Below are positions 9,914-21,700 of a stretch of DNA of 64,000 nucleotides, piece by piece. The notes beneath the pieces are model-generated. The model ran no database searches and had not been told where the DNA came from. It saw nothing but the letters and a program-made list of their open reading frames with translations. Each line of letters begins with the position of its first letter. Positions within the stretch are counted from its first letter, which is position 1. Both the position numbers and the translations under genes were made by a program. The stretch is from Lingula anatina (Eukaryota > Brachiopoda > Lingulata > Lingulida > Lingulidae), in assembly GCF_001039355.2 (NCBI RefSeq), contig NW_019775417.1, positions 318,698 to 382,697 of the forward strand, given 5' to 3'.

Positions 9914-12900
9914 TTAACAGCTCTCTTTATATGTCGCAACCTTGAAGTTATTCTTGGTGACAGTATTCCAGGATATGAGACTGCCCTCGTTAGTATTTCC
10001 ACAAATTGCTAGGCCGGGGATGTCGACTTTATCATGGTCCCAGACGTTGACGCCGCCGACGAATCCAACAAATGAGGGATGCCTAGGATTTGCATAAGGC
10101 GTTGCCTCGTAATGGGTGTGTCCAACCACCCAATTGCCACCTGGAATTTTGTCATTATAAATATAAAGCTTATTTGAATTATTTGACCAATTATTTATAT
10201 TATTATAATAATAACAACAGTGCTTTGTTAAAGTTACATATTAACAAAGGATTATACTCTGAATTCGTTAGAGTTAAGAACTCCCGTCTAGATGCGTCCT
10301 AAATTAGAGAAAGGCAAATTACACATATTAATACCAGTTTATGGATTATATAAGATAACTTGATATAACAAAAATTTTGAAATGGAATTAACCTGTTTAA
10401 CATGAATATCAATAGCAAATCATTTGAATATTTTTACTGTAGAAATTAGTAAATTGTCTGGATTGAAGCTGTTTACATACTTTGTTCTTGTTGTTCATAT
10501 TGATATGCTCGGAAGCCAAATAACTATAGCAAATATTTATCTTTCCGTGCTGTCCATACACCATTTTCTTATTACCTCCGGGTATGTGTGAAACTTTAAC
10601 AAGTTGGCTCAGCGTGTGGAGACCATCCCTGTAGATATTAACCTCTCTCTTGGCACCACTCCACACCACACACCAGTGGTGCCAGTTCCCATCGGCCGGT
10701 AGGGGTGCTTCAGCACGAGGGGACCCACCCAATACATTATCGCCTTTCAAAACAACCGAGTAGCCGTGACCAACGGGGCTGTATCCAAGTTCAATACACT
10801 GGCGACAACTCTCTGAGCCGTAGGATAGAATGGGGCCGCTTGTGGTGCGGGTGCTTTTGATCCATGTGCAGGCTGTAAAAGCATCCAGATCGGGGGTACT
10901 CGCTTGTAGATGTGACCAAGAGATGGTGTTATCTGGTTCAGGAAAGTGCAGAACCCGACCGCCTTGTAAAAGTAAATATGAATACAGGCATAAACAAAGG
11001 ACATCAACAGAACAAAGGCGCTTATTCTGATCAAATGGTAAGAATTTTTAAGTTTTTAATTTTTAGTATATTTTTAAGACAATTTATGTCATATTGAAAC
11101 ACAACTCTTACACATTTTACCATTTTCCAAAATGAAACATATATAAACACTGAAATGGAAAACACAACAGACATGAAATTTGTATTCAAGCTGTTGAAGT
11201 GATGACTCCAGACCATTCGCTTCTTAGTACTTTTTCTTTAAGGTGTCTCATGTACCACGTATAGCACGCTTCACAACATTGGTTAAAAAGGTTGTCAAAA
11301 GCAATTTTATTTACAAATTATCACATCAAGTGTAGATTGCTATGAATAGTGTTTTTGTTTCAGATATCATTACTAACAGAGGTGACGATATCCCTATTTA
11401 ATAGCCTTTATTCACATTCATAACACTGTACCCCTTAAATCAAATGTTTCACTGTGATTTCCAAAGAAGTAAAGAAATGTTGATTTAATTGAAAATACAC
11501 CACCAAATGTCACCAAATTTACACACAAAAAGCATTAGGAATTGCTTGTTGAAGGTTTTTTGTCTAATAGCGTGCGTGTCTTCCGTGTACTGCAATTATC
11601 TCCTGTAGGCGGCTTGCTTTCACCAAGGGTAACAGTTCTGTTTTGTGGGGTATTGTCCCATTCTTCCGACAGAGCTTGGCAGAGTTGGTCCAGATTATTA
11701 GGAGGTTGGTTCAACGCTGAATTGCACACTCCAATTCATGCCACAGGTGCTCAGTAGGGTTAATATAAGGGTTTAAAGATGGTTGCTCCCTCCTCAGAAC
11801 ATTGGGTTTCTGCAACAAATCACTCCCCAGACGAGAACTGTGAGCAAGTGTTCTGTTTTGATGAAACATGAAGCCATCCCCTAATGTTGTACATGACACA
11901 GGCCAGATTGAAATTCAGGCAGATTGATTTCAAGTTGAACTGCTTTCGTGAGATAAAAAAAAATATATATGTATATATATATTTTTTTTTTGGGGGGGGG
12001 CTCTCTTAGGAGTTTTGGCTGTATATTAGTCCTTTGTGTACATTATGAAATGATTTGGTGAATCTATGCTTCTTGCATAAAACAGTTCAGTTCGATCCTA
12101 GGTTTACAACATAATAGATCAGTTAGTTGTAGAAAACTCAGGAACTAGAGGTAGGGAGAAATACAGACTTGACATATGATATGGAATATTTCAGTTTCGA
12201 GGATATGCCTAGGTAAGAATGCGTTCTTTTAAAAAAAAATCTCATATAAGATATGTGAATGGAGAAGTGTGTCGCTTCCAATTAACTGAATACGAGGTAC
12301 CAGGTATTCAGTGACAGACAGTTAACTGCGCCAAGCCAAACGGTCTGCACAGTTTTATAGAGTAATGCCCAGACTGATATACCTACATACAGGCCACATC
12401 CAATGTATGANTATTATTATTATTTTTTTTTTTTTTGGGGGGGGGGGGGCTCTCTTAGGAGTTTTGGCTGTATATATGTCCTTTGTGTACATTATGAAAT
12501 GATTTGGTGAATCTATGCTTCTTGCATAAAACAGTTCAGTTCGATCCTAGGTTTACAACGTAATAGATCAGTTAGTTGTAGAAAACTCAGGAACTAGAGG
12601 TAGGGAGAAATACAGACTTGACATATGATATGGAATATTTCAGTTTCGAGGATATGCCTAGGTAGGAATGCGTTCTTTTTTCAAAAAAAAAAAAATAAAA
12701 TCGATCTCATATAAGATATGTGAATGGAGAAGTGTATCGCTTCCAATTAACTGAATACGAGGTACCAGGTATTCAGTGACAGACCAGGTATTCAGTTAAC
12801 TGCGCCAAGCCAAACGGTCCGCACAGTTTTATAGAGTAATGCCCAGACTGATATACCTACATACAGGCCATATCCAATGTATGAAAATCTTACCACCAGG

Positions 12901-15200
12901 GTACAGGACCAACTGTCTTTTGGGATATGCTGTTGCAACTAAACAAAAACCACCCAGTCCGTTCAGAAGGAGGGGTAAATTACCACCAAAACGCATTTTC
13001 AAGGCCCTTAGCGAACATCAAACTGGTTTTAGCAGGTTAGAATACCAGACAACCTCCGAGGAACCCACTGTAAACAGCACAACATCGTTGTATGTTTCTC
13101 TAATTAACTGGCGACCTTGATCGTTTCTGGGTTGAACACTGAAACCTCGTGGCTTTCTTTATTGAGGTCAGATTTCACCTGTACCGCTCAACTAGTCGAA
13201 ACAGAGTTTACAGACATCCAGAAGAGGCCAACGACGAAGTGTGTGCCGCGTCTAAAGTGAATTAGGTCATAAACAGCGTAAGTATTTGAAGTGGATACCA
13301 CATTGGTGCCAAAACACCAATGGCAGTCATCTACGAAAACCTGAATCAGATTAAATAAAGGAATAATCTGGGAACCACTTGACTATTATTTGATTGGGGG
13401 CACCTTAGGAACAATTTAAGGTTGTACGGTGAGATTGCCGGTTCACACAGAGCACTTTTAATAACAGATTACTTAGAGAACCAAGGGAATGAACAGCTAC
13501 CTTGGTCATCAAAACATCCATATTTGAACCACGTAGACAATATGTGGATAGGCCATTACTCGCCAAATGAATGGCCTACATGTCCGACAACAAAACTGGA
13601 CCAAATTGGAGTTTTTGTCCGATACCTGGAATGTTATTCCAGATTGAACTCTAAAAACCTATCCCAAGGAATGCCTTGCCACTTGACAGCGCTGGTAGCA
13701 GCCGGAAGAGGTCAAGCGTAACAGCGACTGTTACTGTGACTAGACACTGACATGAGGGTCCTTTGTGAGGCGTGTGACTCTTTTACATACAATGATTTGG
13801 AAAATATGGAGATCCAAAATATCTCTTTTAATGGTTGTCGTATGAAGTAGAAAAGGCAATGTGTTTTGTTTGCTTCTCTTACGAATTCCATTAACGAACT
13901 GATGTCACAATGACATCAAAGAGATAATTAAAAGTTATTAGAACAAATTTTTAATCCTTATTTTCATTTATCAGTCAAAAATTGTGGGAAATTCCCAGGT
14001 AGGGATTTTGAGCTTAAAACCTAATAGGATCCTTCACGCGAAAAGGGAGATCTGACTATAAACTTTTCGTGTAGCCAAACTTTATGTTAATCTGTTTACT
14101 GATTCCTTATTCACAATGTTCCATAAACATATCATACGTTATATAAAAAAAACATATTATATAAAAAAAAAAATTATGTAGCTCAATCTAAATACTTGGC
14201 AATGGTTTTGCTGATTTGCTGCCAATTCAATAAGCCCAAGCCAAAGCCGGAAGCAGGAAATGCCCAAACATGGTGGCTCTCGCAATAGAAATGATGGTAT
14301 ATGGCCTACTGCAGACTGACTGTAAACATATGCTTGCTTCTAATGTGATCCGAGGTTTATCTATTTGGGCGTGCACTTTCAAAACGAGACATGAGTCTAA
14401 AATGCATTGTCTTTATTATACTCAAGTCTTTTTGGTTAATGATATATTTAAACTTAAATACCAATGCCATGAGTTTTTTAGAGCACATTGGAACCATTAT
14501 ACACCTCTAATAGCAGCATTTTAGTCACTTGGGGGCATTAATGGCGTACTTACATATCGATATTGGATGATCTCCTTTTTTAAGTAGACTTATCTACGAA
14601 GCACGACCATAAGTGCCTTTAAAAAGTAACTTTTCAGCAATATAATTATATCATTAATAAATATATAATTATAAAATACCCACCCACCGACCCATGCACA
14701 CAAACACACAAATCCTTTTAATTAGCATCAGGAGTCGAGTATCTGAAATTGTCTTACCATATTTCGAGCAATAAATAGGTAAATATTAGAGAACGACACC
14801 ATAGTGGGTTTCGTAAACAGTGCAATACACGTAAGTAGTTAAAAGTAATAACCGCAGGCAAAATCTAAGATTGTCTTAGTTATGAAACCATATGGTGTTT
14901 AAATGTTATAAATGAAATAAGTAAGCAAATGGACTAATATTATATAATTCCTTATTCACAATGTTCCATAAACATATAATACATTTTAAAAACATTATAT
15001 ATAAAGATTTTATGTAGCTCAATCTAAATAATTAGCACTGGTTTTGCTGATTTGCTGCCAATTCAATAAGACAAAGCCAAAGCCGGAATATATTATATAT
15101 ATATATATATATAAAGCTAAATACCTGGCACTGGGAGTATTGCTTCGCTGCCAATACAACAAGACAAAGCCAACGCTGCAAGCAGGAAATGTCCACACAT
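9914..15200 (-). CDS. Pentraxin gene C (secreted, CRP-like), 3 exons
   Basis: Exons: 15125-15200 (signal peptide MCGHFLLAALALSCCIG..., 25 aa), 10576-10962, and 9914-10140 ending in TAA; 229 aa. Frames and phase-1 introns agree with the other copies. The usual acceptor of exon 2 has changed from TTTTAG to TTTTAC, but an AAG three bases downstream keeps the frame and gives GGRVLHF. The protein has FTACTWIK, SESCRQCIELGY, NWHHWCVVWSG and WVVGHTHYEATPYANP, then LAICGNTNEG and a terminal KESC. The C-x-x-C replaces the first calcium loop, and the CRP calcium ligands are missing. Intron 1 is long (about 4.2 kb) because it holds two Tc1-like transposase relics, a duplicated segment with an N, and decayed signal exons. 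Poly(A) signal candidate ATTAAA is at 9846-9851. The link to the 15.1-kb first exon is inferred, as no nearer intact one exists. Confidence 0.8.
11535..11899 (-). pseudogene. Tc1-like transposase C-terminal fragment, frameshifted
   Basis: Reading leftward, two overlapping frames give the end of a Tc1/mariner transposase: NPYINPTEHLWHELECAIQR, with the NPxEHLW motif that carries the last catalytic acid of DD34E enzymes. NQPPNNLDQLCQALSEEWDN then continues in another frame. The frame change and the missing catalytic core show it is dead. It lies inside intron 1 of gene C, in the same direction as the gene. Confidence 0.8.
11940..12885. repeat. ~440-bp direct duplication around a single N (likely assembly artefact)
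   Basis: The stretch from GGGGGGCTCTCTTAGGAG (about 11993) to CCAATGTATGA (12410) is repeated almost base for base from about 12446 to 12884. A lone N at 12411 stands between the copies, and each begins at a T/G homopolymer. The left copy stops exactly where the N is; the right copy runs on into the Tc1-like remnant. This is the pattern of two overlapping contig ends that were not merged. Confidence 0.75.
12900..13735 (+). pseudogene. Tc1-like transposase remnant, degenerate
   Basis: Plus-strand frames, broken by stops and shifts, follow a Tc1 transposase. FHLYRSTSRNRVYRHPEE is the region after the second catalytic Asp, where the expected DESRF reads EVRF. HRALLITDYLENQG-EQLPW follows, then NMWIG in place of the NPI-EHLW region, then LDQIGVF and QGMPCHLTALVAA. 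The order is that of the intact enzyme, so this is one decayed copy. It differs from the minus-strand relic at 11.5-11.9 kb. Confidence 0.75.
14195..14271 (-). pseudogene. Decayed pentraxin signal-peptide exon
   Basis: The start MFGHFLLPALAWAY resembles the leader of genes B and F, but an indel brings a stop after 14 residues. The donor is also altered (AAGTATTT). Sequence upstream at about 14386-14412 still resembles the shared promoter block (TTCAAAACGAGACATGAGTC on the plus strand). Confidence 0.7.
15030..15116 (-). pseudogene. Truncated signal-peptide exon fused to a TA microsatellite
   Basis: About 50 nt match the donor half of the leader exon at 14.2 kb. They end in an (AT)n run at 15088-15114 where the 5' half should be. 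It lies directly beside the intact first exon of gene C and is probably a by-product of local duplication. Confidence 0.55.
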
Positions 15201-15309
15201 TGCGGTTCTCACGAAAAATAGGATGGTACAGGACCTACTGCAGAATGACTCTAAACATATGCTTGCTTCTCGGATGACAAGATTCGTGGCTAATCTATAC
15301 AGGTTTGTC

Positions 15310-15337
15310 GTTTCAAATCGAGACACGAGTCTAAATC
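15310..15337 (-). promoter_or_regulatory. Core promoter region of pentraxin gene C (weak TATA)
   Basis: The block ACTCGTGTCTCG then ATTTGAAAC is conserved, but the TATA position reads GATTTAGAC, so the box seems degraded compared with genes B and F. It is about 120-135 nt upstream of the ATG. Confidence 0.45.
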
Positions 15338-15625
15338 ACATTTTCTTTATTATACTCACGTCTTTTTGTAGTTTGTCTGCATGTTCAATGAAACATTTAA
15401 ACTGAAAAACTAATGCAACAAGTTTTTTTTTTGCATATAAGAGACATTATACACTTCTAATAGCAGTATTTAAGTCATTCATTTGGAGGGTGTTTTGGCG
15501 TACTTACATATCGTTATTGGAATCATTTTCTACATTCCATTACAAACCACGGCCAGGTCCATACACACAAACAACAGGAACCAAAATAATTATAACAGTC
15601 TACGACACTCCTCATACCTTTTTGT

Positions 15626-18600
15626 GCATTTTGCATTATGATATCTAAGAACGATGCCTAAAAATACAAAATATATATTTTCTCCCTCATATATTTCTAC
15701 AATACCAGCAAGATGTTAAACGCTACATCCAATACAGCAAATACATGCGGGTTCATATCATAATCTTGCTGGGAAAGTTGCCTTTTTTAATCGCTTGTAA
15801 ACAGCTTGAGACCTAATTCCTTGTGAATCGTTTTATAAGTTGTTATTTACAAAGGCCTAAATTGGCCAAAATGGCTTTTTCTCGTTGTGTGTATGTTAAT
15901 TACTTATCTTCCGGATACATATAAGTGCAAGGAAATTAACTACTTTAAAGGCAACATTTTCCTTTTTGTTGTATTATTCATCACCCCATGCGGTTCTGTT
16001 ACTAAAACCCTACTGTATTCTACAAACACGAAATATTTCTTAAATTTTTTTACAATATCTATAATTTAAATCACAGACAAAAATTAACAATTTTTAATTG
16101 TGAGAAAGGGAAAAATTTAATAAGAAAATTCTGATCGGTCAGTTTTTGGTGACGATATTCAAATAGATCTACGGACTGCTGTCTCGTTATGATAACAATT
16201 GGGCAGTTGAATAAAAACGCGCTGCTATTTTGTAAGGCACCTGGATGCCGTAATATCAGAAATAGGGGAAGAAGGGTAAATATAATAAAACAGGACAAAA
16301 CGATATTTGAATCAGACCGGCTCAGCTTCACAGGCACAGCAGAGTTAAACATATGTGGTGAATCCTTAATTCATAATCATGGTGACTTGAATATTATTTA
16401 AGGGATATATAATTAAACTGGTGGAAAGAAGTATGTTAATTTAGACTTTATGTAGCATTTACCTTTGACATATTCAGATCTATGTATCTCTATATAATGC
16501 TGGTTGCATGTCAGCCATTAAAATTTCTTAACATTGCATTCTGTAATTGATGGGAGGAGCTAAGTTTTATGGATTAAGATGTGATGTGGCGAGTTGCATT
16601 ATGCAAGATGCAAGATGTGATGTGGCGAGTCTCAATTTGTTTCTTTCTCAGCTCTTGTTCCGTGATGTTCATGTCGAAATGAAGTCATGTGGAAACCAAC
16701 TGTAGGTGTGAATAGATCACGTATTAGTTAGAAATATGCTGAATGTTTTTTAAAAATAAAATTCCAGTAATTACAAAATTAACAAAGGGTCACATATACA
16801 TATCGAACCTGTATGGTCGCTTTCAGCAAATTTTTATTAACTTGGTATGTCGATTCTGAAAAATGTAGTTCATTCCAATCTAGAAGTACAATCCCAAAGC
16901 AAAAGGAAGAAGTGTTAATGCTTTAATGGTGATCCATATAGGATACTGACCAATTTCATATTACAGAAGACTAATTGTAGTGGTAACATTTTAACAATGT
17001 TCCTCATATGTTGCGACCTTGAAGTTGGTCTTGGTGACAGTGTCCCAGGATATGAGACTTCCCTCGTTAGTATTGGCACATATTGCCAGNGTGCGTTTTG
17101 CATTATGATACCTAAGAACGATGCCTAAAGATACAAAAGATCTTTTCTCGCTATATAATTCTACAATACCAGCAATATGTTAAACGCTACATCCAATAAA
17201 CCAATAAAGCAAATACTTGCGGGTTCATATCATAATCTTGCTGGGAAAGTTACTTTTATTTAATTTCTTGTAAACAAAAATCGACTACCAATACAATAGG
17301 TCAGCATTAACGCTTCAAGAACAAATGTTCCATGTTGCAACACCAATATCAACCAAGATAAACATGTAGAGTAGAACAAAATACTGCCGTCTTTGGCTCT
17401 AAATAAATGTCTTTTCTCCAATGATCCGAGACCTAATTCCTTGTGAATCGTTTTATAAGGTGTTATTTACAAAGGTCTAAATTGGCCAAAATGTTTTTTC
17501 TCGTTGTGTGTATGTCAATTACTTATCTACCGGGTACATATAAGTGCAAGGAAGTTACCTACTCTAAAGGCAAAATTTTCCTTTTCGTTATATTATTCAT
17601 CACCCCATGAGGTTCTGTTACTAAAACCTTACTGTTTTCTAAAAACACGAAATATTTCTTAAATTTTTTTTACAATATCAATAATTTAAATCAACAACAA
17701 AAATTAACAATTTTTAATAGTGAGAAAGGGAAAGATTTAATAAGAAAATTTTGATCAGTCAATTTTTGGTGACGATATTCAAATAGATCTACGGACTGCT
17801 GCTCGTTATGATAACAATTGGGCAGTTGAATAAAAACGCGCTGCTATTTTGTAAGGCACCTGGATGCCGTAATATCAGAAATAGGGGAAGAAGGGTAAAT
17901 ACAATAAAACAGGACAAAACGATATTTGAATCAGACCGGCTCAGCTTCACAGTCACAGCAGAGTTAAACATATGTGGTGAATCCTTAATTCATAATCATG
18001 GTGACTTGAATATTATTTAAGGGATATATAATTAAACTGGTGGAAAGAAGTATGTTAATTTAGACTTTATGTAGCATTTACCTTTGACATATTCAGATCT
18101 ATGTATCTCTATATAATGCTGGTTGCATGTCAGCCATTAAAATTTCTTAACATTGCATTCTGTAATTGATGGGAGCTAAGTTTTATGGATTAAGATGTGA
18201 TGTGGCGAGTTGCATTATGCAAGATGCAAGATGTGATGTGGCGAGTCTCAATTTGTTTCTTTCTCAGCTCTTGTTCCGTGATGTTCATGTCGAAATGAAG
18301 TCATGTGGAAACCAACTGTAGGTGTGAATAGATCACGTATTAGTTAGAAATATGCTGAATGTTTTTTAAAAATAAAATTCCAGTAATTACAAAATTAACA
18401 AAGGGTCACATATACATATCGAACCTGTATGGTCGCTTTCAGCAAATTTTTATTAACTTGGTATGTCGATTCTGAAAAATGTAGTTCATTCCAATCTAGA
18501 AGTACAATCCCAAAGCAAAAGGAAGAAGTGTTAATGCTTTAATGGTGATCCATATAGGATACTGACCAATTTCATATTACAGAAGACTAATTGTAGTGGT

Positions 18601-18704
18601 AACATTTTAACAATGTTCCTCATATGTTGCGACCTTGAAGTTGGTCTTGGTGACAGTGTCCCAGGATATGAGACTTCCCTCGTTAGTATTGGCACATATT
18701 GCCA
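15626..18704. repeat. ~1.5-kb near-identical duplication around a single N (likely unmerged haplotypes)
   Basis: 15626-17089 corresponds to 17091-18704. The right copy begins GTGCGTTTTGCATTATGATA, matching GTGCATTTTGCATTATGATA on the left. The left copy stops at ...CACATATTGCCAG, matching 18691-18704. Differences are scattered substitutions, small indels and about 150 extra bases near 17276-17430. The lone N at 17090 marks the join. The pattern suggests two alleles placed in series, so the left half of this block may not be a separate locus. Confidence 0.75.
16991..17089 (-). pseudogene. Partial pentraxin last exon, cut by an N (probably allele of gene D)
   Basis: From the TAA at 16991 the frame reads back through the same residues as the end of gene D (ISWDTVTKTNFKVATYEEHC) and stops at the N. 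The flanks match those of gene D. It is most likely the same exon seen twice. Confidence 0.7.
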
Positions 18705-21700
18705 GGCCGGGGATGTCGACGTTATCGTGGTTCCAGACGTTGACGCCGCCGACGAATCCCACGAATGATGGATGCTTAGGAAGAGTATCAGGACTTGCCT
18801 CACACTGAGTGTGTCCAACAACCCATTTACCGCCTGGAATTGTGTATTAGAATGACACAAATTTAAAATCAAGACTTCATTATTCATAACAAGTTGAAAC
18901 AATAATGTTTTGTAAAAATTGCATATTCACAGAAGTTATATATACTGCATTCGTCAGATCAAAGGACTCGATCCGTTGATGGGTCCTAAATTAGAGTAAG
19001 GGATATTAAAACATTTTGACACTATGCCAGATCATGGGTCATATCAACTGATTGATCTGGTCGTTATTTTACAAGTGAATCCTATGACATGATCACCAAA
19101 AGCAACCCCGTGAATCGTTTGACAGTTCAGTGAAGAAATGTATACGATGTTTACAGTGAAGTTTTTTAACATGCTATGCCCTGCTTGCTCATGTTGATAT
19201 TTTGGAAAGATAAGAAGCTATAGCAAGTAGAAATATAAATTTCCATATCATCCAAATTATCATGTCATTTTACCTCCAGGTATACGTGAAACTTTAACAC
19301 GTTGACTCAGCGCGTGGATACCATCCCTGTAGATATTAACCTCTCTCTTGGCACCACTCCACACCACACACCAGTGGTGCCAATTCCCATCGGCCGGTAG
19401 GGGTGCTTTGGCATGAGAGGACCCATTCAGTACATTATCACCTTTCAAGACAACCGAGTAGCCGTGACCAACGGGGCTGTATCCAAGTTCAATACACTGG
19501 CGACAACTCTCTGAGCCGTAGGATAGAATGGGGCCGCTTGTGGTACGGATGGTTTTGATCCATACGCAGGCTGTGAAGACGTTTAAATCAGGGGTATTTG
19601 TGTGTAGTAGTGACCAAGAGAGGGTGCTACCTGGCTCGGGGAAGTGCAGAACTCGATTACCACCTGAAATTTAAAAAAATGAACACTGACATGAAGGACA
19701 AGATCACTGCCACAACACCAAAACGAAGATAGTAAACACTAGGACAAACTTTTAGAAACATCATAATCTGGCGGTAGCTTGCGATCACATTGCGAACTGA
19801 ATAAGGAGCTTTGGCATATTTCGCTCGGCAAACAGTGGCATACCGGTTGCAACAAGGTTGCTTTACAGTAGTTGCAACGTCTTAAATACCACATTTAAAT
19901 TACAAGTTCCAAGTCACATCGTTTGCTGAGTGGTAAACAACCTGTCAGTAACCACTTGATAATTAAAAAAAAAACGGTTGCAGGATTGTGGGGATCGATT
20001 GCCGACTGGTTACCACATGGTCGCAAAGATCATATGTGCCACAAACTTAAAACGGTTGCAGCTTTCACATCAACTCCCCCTCAGAAGACAAGCAATATAT
20101 TCTAGTAAAATACAAGTAGCGCCTTCATTGAACCTTTTTAAACGATCTGTTCATGACCATTTTCAGACCTTATTGTACTTACTGTGGATCTATCTATCTC
20201 CAAGGGGATTCTCGCTAAATTGCAATCAACGTAAGGGGCTTGGATGTCTGTCACGCCTGTGAAGCTGCTAGGATATAACTTAATATCGTTTAGCAGCTTC
20301 AGTAAGCTTTCTAGTCATTTAAGCCTCTTACGTTTTAATCAATTTAGCGAGAATCCTCTCGGAGATTGATCGAACCTGGTATATCGATCTAAGTAAGGGA
20401 ACGCAGTCTATGACACCCCAATTTCCTATCAAAACACGCAGTTAGACTGACAGCAGTAAATTAGCATACACGGTGGTTGTCTCACGCAAGAAAGGCAGAG
20501 TTAACCAAAATATTCTAGTTTGCACCTTTAAAGATATTATCTGTCTGTGGTTATCTCAGATCAAGGTTAATGCACATTTTGTTTTTAATGCACACTGCAC
20601 AACGTTGTTTGACTATAAATCACATCTTCTCGCGCGATTTTTTCTACATTCTCCTCTTTAATTGACAACCCTAATTTTCAACAAAGACAACCAGCTTTCA
20701 TCTGCATTGACGAAAAGATTTAAATTACAAAGTTCTTGTTTTAAAAGCATTTTTGTTTTCAACCTTTTTATGACAACACTTCTGTTATGGCCTACCACGC
20801 AATATCAGTTGTTCTTTCATGACTCTTCCCATATTCTCTCAATTTAAAATATTTATCTCAAAGCCACAATTTACTCAACTTATTGCTAAGTGTCTCCTCT
20901 TAAACCTTTTTATGGCAACACTTCTATTAGTTGTTCTTTCATGACTCTTCCTATATTCTCTCAATTTAAAATATTTATCTCAAAGCCACAATTTACTCAA
21001 CTTATTGCTAAGTGTCTAGTCCTTTACATGGTGTACGTACTACTTGTATATGACGGACCTTAATTGTCATTTTTGGTATGGTCAGTAGGTAGGGTGGATA
21101 TTCACCCACGTGTACACAAACCTTCATACACAGACACATACACACAAGTAACAACAGGAACCAAAATAATGATAACAGTCTGCGACACTCCTCCTACCTT
21201 TTTGTGCATTTTGCATTATGAAATCTAAGAACGATGTCTGAAATACAAAAGATATTTTTATCCCTCATATATTTCTACAATACCCGCACGCTAAATTGCA
21301 ATCAACGTAAGGGGCTTGGATGTCTGTCACGCCTGTGAAGCTGCTAGGATATAATTAAATATCGTTTAGCAGCTTCAGGAAGCTTTCTAGTCATTTAAGC
21401 CTCTTACGTTTTAATCAATTTAGCGAGAATCCTCTCGGAGATTGATCGAACCTGGTATATCGATCTAAGTAAGGGAACGCAGTCTATGACACCCCAATTT
21501 CCTATCAAAACACGCAGTTAGACTGACAGCAGTAAATTAGCATACACGGTGGTTGTCTCACGCAAGAAAGGCAGAGTTAACCAAAATATTCTAGTTTGCA
21601 CCTTTAAAGATATTATCTGTCTGTGGTTATCTCAGATCAAGGTTAATGCACATTTTGTTTTTTAATGCACACTGCACAACGTTGTTTGACTATAAAGCAC

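Noticed and set aside
16071-16352. 93-codon minus-strand frame with hydrophobic stretch, similar frames in other spacer copies
   Set aside because: Each copy of the spacer block has different stops and frameshifts (for example at 17789, 29820, 33527). No signal of coding constraint.
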